From NCBI RefSeq assembly GCF_002214485.1, contig NZ_CP015102.1:62001-126000 (forward strand): a stretch of DNA of 64,000 nt. Direction: 5' to 3'. A model generated the notes under the pieces. That model worked only from the letters and a program-made list of their open reading frames with translations, ran no database searches and had not been told where the DNA came from. The DNA comes from Thermococcus pacificus (GTDB taxonomy: Archaea; Methanobacteriota_B; Thermococci; Thermococcales; Thermococcaceae). Within the stretch, counting starts at the first letter, position 1. Every line of letters starts with the position of its first letter. Position numbers and translations under genes: made by a program. Shown here piece after piece: positions 1-7,607 of the stretch.

Positions 1-1
1 C

Positions 2-613
2 GGCGGCGGTGACGGAGGGACGCTCAGGGAGGTTCTGAGACACAAGACCGTTGAGAAGGCAACGATGGTCGAGATAGACGACGCCGTTGTCGAGGCATCC
101 TACCTCTACCTCGACGTTGCCAAAGACCTGCTCGACAGGCTCATAAAGAATGAGGAACCACGGGCCGAGCTCATAATTGGCGACGGAGTGAAGTACCTGC
201 GCGAGAGCGAGGAGAAGTTCGACGCCATAATAGTGGACTCTACCGACCCCGTTGGCCCGGCGAAGCTCCTCTTTTCAGAGGGATTCTACAGGGACGCTTA
301 CGAGAAGCTCAACGACAGAGGGCTGTACATCACCCAGGCCGGGAGCGTCTACCTCTTCACCAACGAGCTGCTAGATGCATACAGGGGAATGAAGAAGGTT
401 TTCGACAGGGTTTACTACTTCAGCTTCCCGGTCATCGGCTACGCCTCACCGTGGAGCTTCCTCGTTGGCGTCAAGGGGGACATCGACTTCACGAAGGTCG
501 ACCTTGAGAGGGCAAAGGAGCTCAAGCTCCACTACTATGACCCAGAGAGGCACGAGACTCTGTTCCAGATGCCACGCTACGTCAGGAAGCTCCTCGAGGA
601 GCAGGGCGAGTGA
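2..613 (+). CDS. speE: polyamine aminopropyltransferase (spermidine synthase family), 5' truncated
   Basis: Transfers an aminopropyl group from decarboxylated SAM to a polyamine; in Thermococcales the enzyme also works on agmatine. The gene enters from the left edge in frame at base 2. The first visible residues carry the glycine-rich GGDGGT nucleotide-binding motif, followed by VEIDDAVVE (the acidic residue that holds the substrate ribose) and the catalytic-region motif IVDSTDP. The C-terminus is complete (TGA at 611-613). Only about the last 203 codons are present, so the N-terminal beta domain is missing. BpsA, which acts on the product of this pathway, is encoded about 53 kb away in the same window. 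Confidence 0.93.
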   Translation, partial: GGGDGGTLREVLRHKTVEKATMVEIDDAVVEASYLYLDVAKDLLDRLIKNEEPRAELIIGDGVKYLRESEEKFDAIIVDSTDPVGPAKLLFSEGFYRDAYEKLNDRGLYITQAGSVYLFTNELLDAYRGMKKVFDRVYYFSFPVIGYASPWSFLVGVKGDIDFTKVDLERAKELKLHYYDPERHETLFQMPRYVRKLLEEQGE

Positions 614-730
614 ACCATTCCCTGCTCTTTCTATTCTCCCCCTTCATTGATGGACTCCTGCCACCGGAAACTCTGGAAAGCCTTATGAGGAGGTCATCCA
701 ATATTCGCAAGAAGCGAACGGGTGAGGTGA

Positions 731-1381
731 ATGGGTAAGGACGAGGTTCTGGTAGAGATAGACAGGCGTATTAAGCGCCTCGAGGCTGAGATCTCGATGG
801 CGGAGGAGAGGATGCGCTACCTAGAAGAGATAGGGGCGCCTGTCAAGTACAGGGCCCTCCAGAGGAAGGATTACACCGTCTACTACCTTATCCTCATGGG
901 GGTCTGGATAGTCATAGGCATGCTGGCTCTCCTCCTCATGAAGAACCGCCTCCCGTACTACTTCAACGTCCCGCTCATGCCCTACTTCATCATAGCCCTC
1001 GTCCTCCTCGTCGCTCCCGCGGTTTACCTCATCTGGAGCCGGAGGGAGTCACCGCCGACCCCAATGGAGGACTTAGAGGAGAGGGAGAGGCTCTCCAGGG
1101 TGGTTCTAAACCTTTTCTACCGCCCGCTGAGGGAGGCCGTGGAGGAGAACGATATGGAGAAAATGCGGGCTCTCGCCGATGAGCTCCTTAGCAACCCCGT
1201 TTTAGCCAGCGGCGTTGAGAGGATGGCCGAGGGCGACCCAAAGCTCAACGCCTACGCCCTCTACCTCTACGCCAGCTACACGCCAGAGCTGGAAAGCGAG
1301 GTGAGGGATACCATCGAAAAGCTCACCAACAGGCCCCTGAAGGTCCTTCTATCCGGCCTACTGGAGAAAGAGAGGGACTGA
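731..1381 (+). CDS. membrane protein with N-terminal coiled coil, unknown function
   Basis: I do not recognise this 216-residue protein. Residues 1-40 are a charged helix with coiled-coil character. Two hydrophobic segments follow at about 51-70 and 83-102, the second ending in WSRRES, so both ends are probably cytoplasmic. The C-terminal 110 residues are helical and acidic (DLEERERL, EENDMEKMRALADELL) and resemble a tetratricopeptide-like helical repeat, though that is only an impression. The start is the ATG preceded by GAGGTGA. It is followed 73 bases later by another unrecognised acidic protein on the same strand. Confidence 0.8.
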   Translation: MGKDEVLVEIDRRIKRLEAEISMAEERMRYLEEIGAPVKYRALQRKDYTVYYLILMGVWIVIGMLALLLMKNRLPYYFNVPLMPYFIIALVLLVAPAVYLIWSRRESPPTPMEDLEERERLSRVVLNLFYRPLREAVEENDMEKMRALADELLSNPVLASGVERMAEGDPKLNAYALYLYASYTPELESEVRDTIEKLTNRPLKVLLSGLLEKERD

Positions 1382-1457
1382 CCTCCCCTTCTGAAGAGCG
1401 AGGCCTTCGGGAGAAAAAGGTAACGTTATAACCCCACCTGCAGTTCTTCAATCGGTG

Positions 1458-2276
1458 ATGTGCTTGAGGCTGGAGGTTCTCAGCAAGGAGGATATGAACG
1501 CCCTGTCGAGGGAGCTGAGCAGGGCAGGGATAATGAACAGGACGAAGGAGGAGGTTTCCCCCCAGATATCCCACTACATTGTCATCGAAGAAACCTACGC
1601 GGAGCTTCTCGAAAAAGCTGAGGGCATCGAGCCCCTGGAGGAATACCTTGAGGAGCTCAGGGCCGCCTACGAGGAGATGCTCGCTGATTGGAATGTTGGC
1701 GAGGAGAGGACTCTTGAGGGCCTTTTTGATGAGTCCGACCCTGGAAAGCTGATACTAGTAACCGCCCTCATGGAATCGGAGGCAGTCAAGGAGGACAACG
1801 GAAAGCTGATTCTGAAGGAAAAGCCCGCCCTCGACGTCCTGAAGGTTGAGCTCCGCTTCCCGATAGAGGAGCTCGAAGAATACCTTGAAGAGCTGGAGGA
1901 GCGCTTCAATCCGAGCATGGTCACGGAGTACATCCTCGAGAAGAACTACTACGTCGAGGTCATGGAAGTTGATAGAGAGCTCGTTGAGGCCGCCCTTGAG
2001 ATAGCGGAGGAGTACGCCACGGAGGAAAGCTTAGTTGAGGCGATGTTCGACGGCATAGCCCGCTCCGTCCTGGCGGACGTCATACTCGAGCTGGCCGAGA
2101 AGCACAGGCGCAAGAACGAGCTGATGGAAGTCCTCATGGAAAGGGAGCCGATAGTCATCGAGGGCGAGCGCGAGAGGGTGAACATATACTTCGACGAGGA
2201 GGCTGTAGAGGACCTCTTGAAGGAGCTTCAGACGCTGGGCTATCTCAAGGTGAAGGGCAACAGAATATGGGTATGA
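1458..2276 (+). CDS. acidic helical protein, unknown function
   Basis: Not recognised. About 272 residues, very rich in Glu, with long amphipathic helices (LEEYLEELRAAYEEML, IEELEEYLEELEERF) that look like two related helical blocks, about 85 residues apart. The last 45 residues (EAVEDLLKELQTLGYLKVKGNRIWV, in part) have the helix-wing pattern of a winged helix, so a DNA- or protein-binding role is possible but unproven. A TATA-like element (GTTATAACC, near 1425-1433) lies about 26 bases before the start, and there is little room for a leader, so the transcript may be leaderless. A GTG one codon upstream (1455) is an alternative start. Confidence 0.75.
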   Translation: MCLRLEVLSKEDMNALSRELSRAGIMNRTKEEVSPQISHYIVIEETYAELLEKAEGIEPLEEYLEELRAAYEEMLADWNVGEERTLEGLFDESDPGKLILVTALMESEAVKEDNGKLILKEKPALDVLKVELRFPIEELEEYLEELEERFNPSMVTEYILEKNYYVEVMEVDRELVEAALEIAEEYATEESLVEAMFDGIARSVLADVILELAEKHRRKNELMEVLMEREPIVIEGERERVNIYFDEEAVEDLLKELQTLGYLKVKGNRIWV

Positions 2277-2303
2277 TTCCCCTTTCCGCCCTTACCCTTC
2301 CGT

Positions 2304-2316
2304 AAAATTTTAAAAT
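2304..2316 (+). promoter_or_regulatory. TATA box for the zinc-finger gene
   Basis: AAAATTTTAAAAT lies about 25 bases before the expected transcript start of the small C2H2 gene; no other gene on this strand could use it. Confidence 0.55.
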
Positions 2317-2349
2317 CCCTCTTCTCAGCTAAGGCCGGAGGTGGTGGAA

Positions 2350-2493
2350 GTGGCGGAACTGAAGGCGGTTGTCTTCTATGACCGCGACGGTGTCCGCTAC
2401 TACCGCTGCCCGCGCTGTGGAATGCTCTTCAGGGACTCCAAGGAGTACACAAGACACGTGAACAGGTCCCACGGGCACCTGTTCAGGAAGTGA
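2350..2493 (+). CDS. small C2H2 zinc-finger protein (47 aa)
   Basis: A 47-residue protein made almost entirely of one classical C2H2 finger: CPRCGMLF at about residues 20-27, then HVNRSH at 36-41, giving spacing C-x2-C-x12-H-x4-H. This is the canonical finger geometry and should bind one zinc. It probably binds DNA, RNA or a protein partner, which is inferred only from the fold. GTG at 2350 is preferred because GGAGGTGGT (2337-2345) sits 5-6 bases upstream; two in-frame GTG codons at 2341 and 2344 lie inside that ribosome binding site. Short archaeal C2H2 proteins of this kind are common in Thermococcales and mostly uncharacterised. Confidence 0.85.
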   Translation: MAELKAVVFYDRDGVRYYRCPRCGMLFRDSKEYTRHVNRSHGHLFRK

Positions 2494-2503
2494 TTCTGCG
2501 AAG

Positions 2504-2520
2504 TTTTCGTTTGTTTTGTC
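2504..2520 (+). terminator. T-rich terminator after the zinc-finger gene
   Basis: Two closely spaced T runs (TTTT and TTTGTTTTGT) begin 11 bases after the stop codon, the usual form of an archaeal intrinsic terminator. Confidence 0.4.
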
Positions 2521-2529
2521 CCTTCTCCC

Positions 2530-2604
2530 AACAGTTATCGGGATGAGGAGAACGGTCAGGGCTGAAAAAGTGATGAACGGTAGGGCTTTCCGACCGTTAC
2601 TGTT
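2530..2604 (+). ncRNA. candidate box C/D sRNA
   Basis: The boxes occur in the right order and spacing. C-like ATGAGGA is at 2543-2549 (6 of 7 matches to RTGATGA), then a 12-nt guide (2550-2561), D' CTGA (2562-2565), a 4-nt linker, a perfect C' GTGATGA (2570-2576), a 13-nt guide (2577-2589) and a D-like CCGA (2590-2593). Flanking sequences can pair as a terminal stem: AACAGT (2530-2535) with ACTGTT (2599-2604), and CGG with CCG next to the C and D boxes. The weak point is the D box, CCGA rather than CTGA. If real, it guides 2'-O-methylation with fibrillarin/Nop5/L7Ae. Confidence 0.5.
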
Positions 2605-2638
2605 TTCCTCTGAAAGCCCCCTTTAGGGGCGGAGAAGG

Positions 2639-3643
2639 TCAGTCTCTGATAATTATCTCCTTCGTGAGCTTCACTATGAAAGTCTTCCCAATCTTTTCCC
2701 TCTCGACGAGCTGCTTCTTCTCGAGCTCCTGAATAATCCTGCTTATAGTAGGCCTTGAATATCCCGTCAGCTCGGGAAGGTCTTCCTGCTTGACGGTTCC
2801 CCCTTTTTCAAGGATGGCCTTGACGACTATGCGCTCCTTCTCCGTGAGCACCTCTATCGGCACCTTGTTGGCCGCCCACTTTTTCTTTGCGTAGTAGAAC
2901 GAGACCGGAACCGCGACGGCGAGTGAGGCCACCACAGCCAGTATCACCGTCATCCAATTGGTCTCCTTTGGCTGCTCGGGCACCTCTATCTTGAGGTTCT
3001 CCTTGAACCAATAAGTCTGGTAGCCCATCTCCTCGAGCTTCTTCTGGATGTCCTTGGACATACCAGCCCCCATCAATATAACCAAGTGGGGATGGAGTTC
3101 CTCCAGGGCGTGGACCGTTGAATCTGAAAGGGCATCCTCCTGCGTGAGGAGCATAGGAAGGTCACGTATACTCGCCCACCTGGCCGCGGCCAGGGCAGAG
3201 CCATAATCGCTTGAACTGGCCAGCACTACTGTGTCATGCCCACTAGGATAAAAATGGAGTGCCAGCTTTGCCGCCGTCTCGGTTCTGACCGCACCGCCGA
3301 TTCTCTCCACAACGAAGCCTATGTTGAGCAACTCGTCCTGAACTTTATCGCTCACCGCTTGGGAATCGCCTATTATGAGAACGTGGTTCCACCCGAACTG
3401 GGCGTAGCTCTGGAGCTGGGCGATAGTACTCGGATCAAGCTCAGTGGGGTTGACCGGGAGAATCGGAACCCCCAGCATCTTCGCATAGGGGATGGCGATT
3501 ATATAATCTATGAGGTCGTCGTCCCTGACGATTATCAAGTCATACTGGGGTTCCCACACCTTCTCCTGAGCTGAGGAGAGGGGAAGCAGGAAAGATGATA
3601 ACACAACCACTACGAGCGTCAGAGCAACGGCCCGTTTAACCAT
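2639..3643 (-). CDS. membrane-anchored regulator: secreted CWB2-like domain, one TM helix, cytoplasmic winged helix
   Basis: A 334-residue protein with three parts. Residues 1-25 are a signal peptide ending near LSSAQ. Residues 30-225 resemble cell-wall-binding repeat 2 (CWB2): alternating beta-alpha units with VLIIGDSQAVS, VVLASSSDYGSALAA and LVILMGAGMS. A TM helix follows at about 231-250 (WMTVILAVVASLAVAVPVS). The C-terminal 70 residues are a winged helix of the kind seen in other archaeal membrane HTH proteins (LTEKERIVVKAIL, TGYSRPTISRIIQELEKK). The layout suggests a one-component sensor that reads the cell exterior and binds DNA inside. Start ATG follows GGTGGTGAA. The ligand and targets are unknown. 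Confidence 0.8.
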   Translation of the reverse strand: MVKRAVALTLVVVVLSSFLLPLSSAQEKVWEPQYDLIIVRDDDLIDYIIAIPYAKMLGVPILPVNPTELDPSTIAQLQSYAQFGWNHVLIIGDSQAVSDKVQDELLNIGFVVERIGGAVRTETAAKLALHFYPSGHDTVVLASSSDYGSALAAARWASIRDLPMLLTQEDALSDSTVHALEELHPHLVILMGAGMSKDIQKKLEEMGYQTYWFKENLKIEVPEQPKETNWMTVILAVVASLAVAVPVSFYYAKKKWAANKVPIEVLTEKERIVVKAILEKGGTVKQEDLPELTGYSRPTISRIIQELEKKQLVEREKIGKTFIVKLTKEIIIRD

Positions 3644-3688
3644 TTCACCACCTTGAAAGGGGTAAGAGAAGCCCCTTAAAAATGTTTT

Positions 3689-4363
3689 TCAAAGCTCCAG
3701 GCTCTCCCCCGGTTCGAGGATAACAACCTCCGCTTTGTCCCCAACAAGCCTCTTGAACTCCTCGGGATCCTGAGCAATCGGCGGCCAGGTATTGTAGTGC
3801 ATCGGGATTACCTTCCGGGGCTTCAGGAGCTCGACGGCCTTGGCAGCTTCCCTCGGCCCCATCGTGAAGTGTCCGCCTATCGGGAGCAGGGCAACGTCGA
3901 TCGGCCCGTAGAGCTCGTTGAAGAGGGCCATGTCCGAGAACACGAAGGTGTCACCGGCGTGGTAAATCTTAACGCCGTCGATCTCGATGATGTAGCCACA
4001 GGCGTTGCCTATGCTGTACTTGCCGTCGCTGCTCGAGTGCCAGGCCGGAACCTGGACTATCTTGACCCCGTCGACCTTTGTCGGGCCGTAGTTCATGCCT
4101 ATCGTGGTTATCCCACTGTTGTTCTCAACGAGGTAGTTGGCCACGTCGTACATCGCGACTATCTTGGCCCCCGTCCTCTGGGCTATCGCAACGGCGTCGC
4201 CTATGTGGTCGCCGTGGGCGTGGGTGACCAGGATGAGGTCCGCCTCAAGCTCTTCAGGCTTCGCCGCGGCCTTCGGGTTGCCGGTGAGGAACGGGTCTAC
4301 CAGGATTTTCTTGCTCCCCTCGATCAGAAAGGCAGCGTGGCCCAGAAACTTCACCTTCACCAT
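3689..4363 (-). CDS. UPF0173 metal-dependent hydrolase (metallo-beta-lactamase fold)
   Basis: A 224-residue metallo-beta-lactamase-fold hydrolase of the UPF0173 (UlaG-like) family. The zinc-binding signature is VTHAHGDHIGD (H-x-H-x-D-H) at about residues 49-55, with further ligands in PAWHSSS, YHAGDT and MHYNTWP. The substrate is unknown; UlaG relatives cleave phosphodiester-like lactones. The start chosen is the internal ATG (MVKVKFLGHAAF) because GAGGTG lies at the right distance; GTG 4372 and ATG 4369 overlap that site. A TATA-like AAGATTTAAG on this strand precedes it. Confidence 0.88.
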   Translation of the reverse strand: MVKVKFLGHAAFLIEGSKKILVDPFLTGNPKAAAKPEELEADLILVTHAHGDHIGDAVAIAQRTGAKIVAMYDVANYLVENNSGITTIGMNYGPTKVDGVKIVQVPAWHSSSDGKYSIGNACGYIIEIDGVKIYHAGDTFVFSDMALFNELYGPIDVALLPIGGHFTMGPREAAKAVELLKPRKVIPMHYNTWPPIAQDPEEFKRLVGDKAEVVILEPGESLEL

Positions 4364-4572
4364 CGCCATCACCTCGGTGGTTATACTAACTCGAACTAAC
4401 TTAAATCTTTCGGGGTGAGCAGTACTGTTACCTCATGGCATACCATTCTAAGGGGTCTTGGATTACGGGGCCGGGAGGTCACATCAAAGTCCGGAAAATA
4501 GAATTCTGTATTTTGTAACATGGTGCACATTGTCTGCATAAATAAGGACATTCAAGTACAGAAATGGCAAAA

Positions 4573-4581
4573 CTTATAAAT
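4573..4581 (+). promoter_or_regulatory. TATA box for the sodium/solute symporter
   Basis: CTTATAAAT lies about 40 bases before the ATG at 4616 with GGTGATT in between, a typical Thermococcales promoter and leader. Confidence 0.6.
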
Positions 4582-4615
4582 ATGAACATCATTAAGCATA
4601 AATGGTGATTCAATC

Positions 4616-6082
4616 ATGGAGAACCAAACCCAAATACTGACGGTTCTGGTTCTGTACCTTTCGTTTTTAATAGGTTTTGGAGTGTACCAGGGACGGAAGG
4701 CAAAGAGCGGTAAGGACTTCTCAATAGCCGGCAGACAGCTCCCGGGATGGGTGGCCGCGCTCTCGGAACGTGCCACAGGTGAATCCGCATGGGCCCTTCT
4801 CGGCCTTCCAGGATTTGCTTACGCCGCAGGTTTGTCCGCCATCTGGGTCGCGATAGGCTGTGTTGCCGGCATTATAGTGGCGTGGACCGTTTTTGCAGGC
4901 AGACTCAGGAGGGAGGCGGAGAAGTACGACGCCACGACATTCATCGACTACATAGCGAAGCGCCACGCTGACTCAGGTAAGTGGATACGAATCCTCGGAA
5001 GCTTCACAGTGGTGTTCTTCTTTTTCTTCTACGTCGGAGCCCAGTTCCTCGGTGGCGGAAAGACCCTCAACGCCCTCTTCGGCATTGACCCGAAGGTCGG
5101 CATGTTGATAACCGCGCTCATAATCCTGCCGTACACAGTCCTTGGAGGCCTCAAGAGCGTCGCATACACCGACACGGTCCAGGCGATAGTCATGATACTT
5201 ACCCTCACCATAGCCCCGATAGTCGGTCTCGCCTACATAGCCAGCCATCCGGACGTCTTTGCCCACTCCGTTACCAGCGCCCTTGAGATGTCCGGCCCCG
5301 AATACTCATCGATCCTCGGCGGCCTCGCGGGGGGAGCTGCCCTCGTCTTCGTCATAGCGGAGTTCTCCTGGTTCTTCGGCTACCTCGGTGGAATGCCGCA
5401 GCTCAGCATAAGGTTCATGGCAATAAAGGACGAGAAGAACGCCAAGCTCGCGAGGAACGTCGGTGTCGGCTGGACCATCCTGGCCTACATCGGCGCGCTC
5501 CTCATCGGCTGGATTGGAATAGCCATCTTCGGTCCGGGCGGCCTCTCGGATCAGGAGCAGGTCATGCCGTCCGTGATGCTTAAGCTCTTTCCGCCTTTCC
5601 TGGCGGCGGTGTTCATTACGGGGGCCATAGCGGCCATGCTCTCAACGGCCGACTCGTTGCTCATCCTCTCGGCCACCGAACTCTCGGAGAACCTGCTCAA
5701 GCCTTTCGTCTACAAGGATGACTTCGACCCGAAGAGGAGCCTCAGGCTCTCGAGGATCAGCACCGTGGCCCTTGGAGTGATAGCGCTTATCACCGCCTAC
5801 GTCGTCCCCTCGAACCTCATCTACACCATCGTAGGCTACACATGGGCGGGAATAGGAGACACCTTCTCGGTCATAGTCATCCTGACGCTGTTCTGGAAGA
5901 AGTTCCACGGAAGGGCAGTTCCGCCGACCATCGTGACGGGTCTGCTGTTCACGATATTCTGGATCAGCTCGGGACTCGAGGAGATTGTCTCAGCGAGGCT
6001 CATGACCTTCATCGTCACGGCAGTAGTCGCTGTGATATCGACCTACGCCCTGAAGCCAAAGGAGGCCGCCTCTACCGCTTGA
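4616..6082 (+). CDS. sodium:solute symporter (SSS family, proline permease-like)
   Basis: A 488-residue polytopic membrane protein of the SSS (PutP/SGLT) family with about 13 TM helices. The N-terminal region has the family pattern FGVYQGRKAKSGKDFSIAGRQLPGW, followed by ERATGESAWALLGLPG. TM8 carries FITGAIAAMLSTADSLLI, whose Ser/Asp residues form the conserved sodium site. It uses the sodium gradient to import a small solute, proline or another amino acid judging from similarity; the substrate is not proven. It sits directly before the acdA-iorAB fermentation genes, so a role in feeding amino acids into that pathway is plausible. It has its own promoter and T-rich end. Confidence 0.88.
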   Translation: MENQTQILTVLVLYLSFLIGFGVYQGRKAKSGKDFSIAGRQLPGWVAALSERATGESAWALLGLPGFAYAAGLSAIWVAIGCVAGIIVAWTVFAGRLRREAEKYDATTFIDYIAKRHADSGKWIRILGSFTVVFFFFFYVGAQFLGGGKTLNALFGIDPKVGMLITALIILPYTVLGGLKSVAYTDTVQAIVMILTLTIAPIVGLAYIASHPDVFAHSVTSALEMSGPEYSSILGGLAGGAALVFVIAEFSWFFGYLGGMPQLSIRFMAIKDEKNAKLARNVGVGWTILAYIGALLIGWIGIAIFGPGGLSDQEQVMPSVMLKLFPPFLAAVFITGAIAAMLSTADSLLILSATELSENLLKPFVYKDDFDPKRSLRLSRISTVALGVIALITAYVVPSNLIYTIVGYTWAGIGDTFSVIVILTLFWKKFHGRAVPPTIVTGLLFTIFWISSGLEEIVSARLMTFIVTAVVAVISTYALKPKEAASTA

Positions 6083-6177
6083 TTTCTATTTTTATCCATT
6101 AATGCCATTTTTGGCCCATCGGAGTCTTACTTATCCTCGCTCATGCCCTTATTTGCCTCACTGTCCGTTTTGAGAAA

Positions 6178-6187
6178 GCTTATATAC
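6178..6187 (+). promoter_or_regulatory. TATA box for acdA-iorAB
   Basis: GCTTATATAC preceded by GAAA (BRE-like) lies 33 bases before the acdA ATG; the operon acdA-iorA-iorB has no other obvious promoter. Confidence 0.65.
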
Positions 6188-6219
6188 GTTTCCGCTGAGG
6201 TTAAAGCGGTGAGTGACAG

Positions 6220-7596
6220 ATGACGTTTGACTACTTCTTCAAGCCGAAGGCAATAGCGGTTATCGGCGCATCGAACGATCCCCTCAAACTCGGCTACGAG
6301 GTCTTCAAGAACCTCAAGAAATACAGCGGTGGGAAGGTCTATCCCGTCAACGTCAAGGACGAAGAGGTGCAGGGTGTTAAGGCCTACAAGAACGTGAAGG
6401 ACATCCCCGACGAGGTTGACCTCGCCGTGGTGGTCGTTCCAAAGCGCTTCGTAAAGCAGACGATAATAGACTGCGGTGAGAAGGGCGTCAAGGGAATAAT
6501 CCTCATCACGGCGGGCTTCGGCGAGGTCGGTGAAGAGGGCAAGAGGGAAGAGCGCGAGCTGGTAGAGATAGCCCACAGGTACGGCATGAGAATAGTCGGC
6601 CCGAACTGCGTCGGCATAATGAACACCCACAACGACATGAACGCCACCTTCGTCATGGACGCCAAGAAGGGGGATATAGCCTTCATAAGCCAGAGCGGAG
6701 CTTTAGGAGCAGGAATCATCTACAAGACCGTCAAGGAAGGAATCGGCTTCTCGAAGTTCGTGAGCATCGGAAACATGGCAGATGTCGACTTCGCCGAGTT
6801 CATGGAATACCTGGCGGACACGGAGGAGGACAAGGCCATAGCGCTCTACATCGAGGGGCTCAAGGACGGAAGGAAGTTCATGGAAGTGGCCAAGCGCGTT
6901 ACCCAGAAGAAGCCCGTCATAGTCCTCAAGGCAGGGAAGAGCGAGAGCGGTGCCAGAGCCGCTTCAAGCCACACAGGTTCCCTCGCGGGTTCATACAAGA
7001 TATACGAAGCTGCCTTCAAGCAGAGCGGCGTCATAGTTGCCGAGACGATAGACGACATGCTCAGCATGGCGAGGGCCTTCACACAGCCCCTGCCAAAGGG
7101 CAAGCGCGTGGCCATAATGACCAACGCCGGTGGCCCGGGAGTTCTTACAGCTGATGCGATAGACAAGCTCGGCCTTAAGCTGGCGGATCTTGAGGAGAAA
7201 ACCATTGAGGAACTCCGCTCGTTCCTTCCACCGATGGCTGCAGTTAAGAACCCTGTTGACATGATAGCGTCAGCGAGGGGAGAGGACTACTACCGCACGG
7301 CCAAAGCACTTCTCCAGGACGAGAACGTCGACATGCTCATAAGCATCTGCGTCGTCCCGACCTTTGCTGGCATGACGCCAACGGAGCACGCCGAAGGAGT
7401 TGTTAAGGCGGTTAAGGAAGTCAACAACGGCAAGCCCGTCCTCGGCCTCTTCATGGCCGGTTACGTCAGCGAGAAGGCCAAAGAACTCCTGGAGAAGAAC
7501 GGAATTCCGAGCTACGAGAGGCCGGAGGACGTCGCCGCTGGAGCTTACGCTCTGGTTGAGTTTGCGAAGGCAAGGGGAGTTTTGAAGGAGGAGTGA
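6220..7596 (+). CDS. acdA: ADP-forming acyl-CoA synthetase, alpha subunit (acetate/aryl acid type)
   Basis: Alpha subunit (458 aa) of the heteromeric ADP-forming acetyl-CoA synthetase, which converts acyl-CoA, ADP and phosphate into the free acid, CoA and ATP. It is the main substrate-level phosphorylation step of amino-acid fermentation in Thermococcales. Visible parts are an N-terminal CoA-binding Rossmann domain (AVIGASNDPLKLG), succinyl-CoA-ligase-like domains with VGPNCVGI and SQSGALG, and the phosphorylated histidine His251 in ARAASSHTGS. The beta subunit is not in the window. Location directly before iorAB, with 11 bases between acdA and iorA, suggests this is the isoform handling aryl-acetyl-CoA products (ACS II), which is inference. 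Confidence 0.92.
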   Translation: MTFDYFFKPKAIAVIGASNDPLKLGYEVFKNLKKYSGGKVYPVNVKDEEVQGVKAYKNVKDIPDEVDLAVVVVPKRFVKQTIIDCGEKGVKGIILITAGFGEVGEEGKREERELVEIAHRYGMRIVGPNCVGIMNTHNDMNATFVMDAKKGDIAFISQSGALGAGIIYKTVKEGIGFSKFVSIGNMADVDFAEFMEYLADTEEDKAIALYIEGLKDGRKFMEVAKRVTQKKPVIVLKAGKSESGARAASSHTGSLAGSYKIYEAAFKQSGVIVAETIDDMLSMARAFTQPLPKGKRVAIMTNAGGPGVLTADAIDKLGLKLADLEEKTIEELRSFLPPMAAVKNPVDMIASARGEDYYRTAKALLQDENVDMLISICVVPTFAGMTPTEHAEGVVKAVKEVNNGKPVLGLFMAGYVSEKAKELLEKNGIPSYERPEDVAAGAYALVEFAKARGVLKEE

Positions 7597-7607
7597 GGTG
7601 ATTTTGG

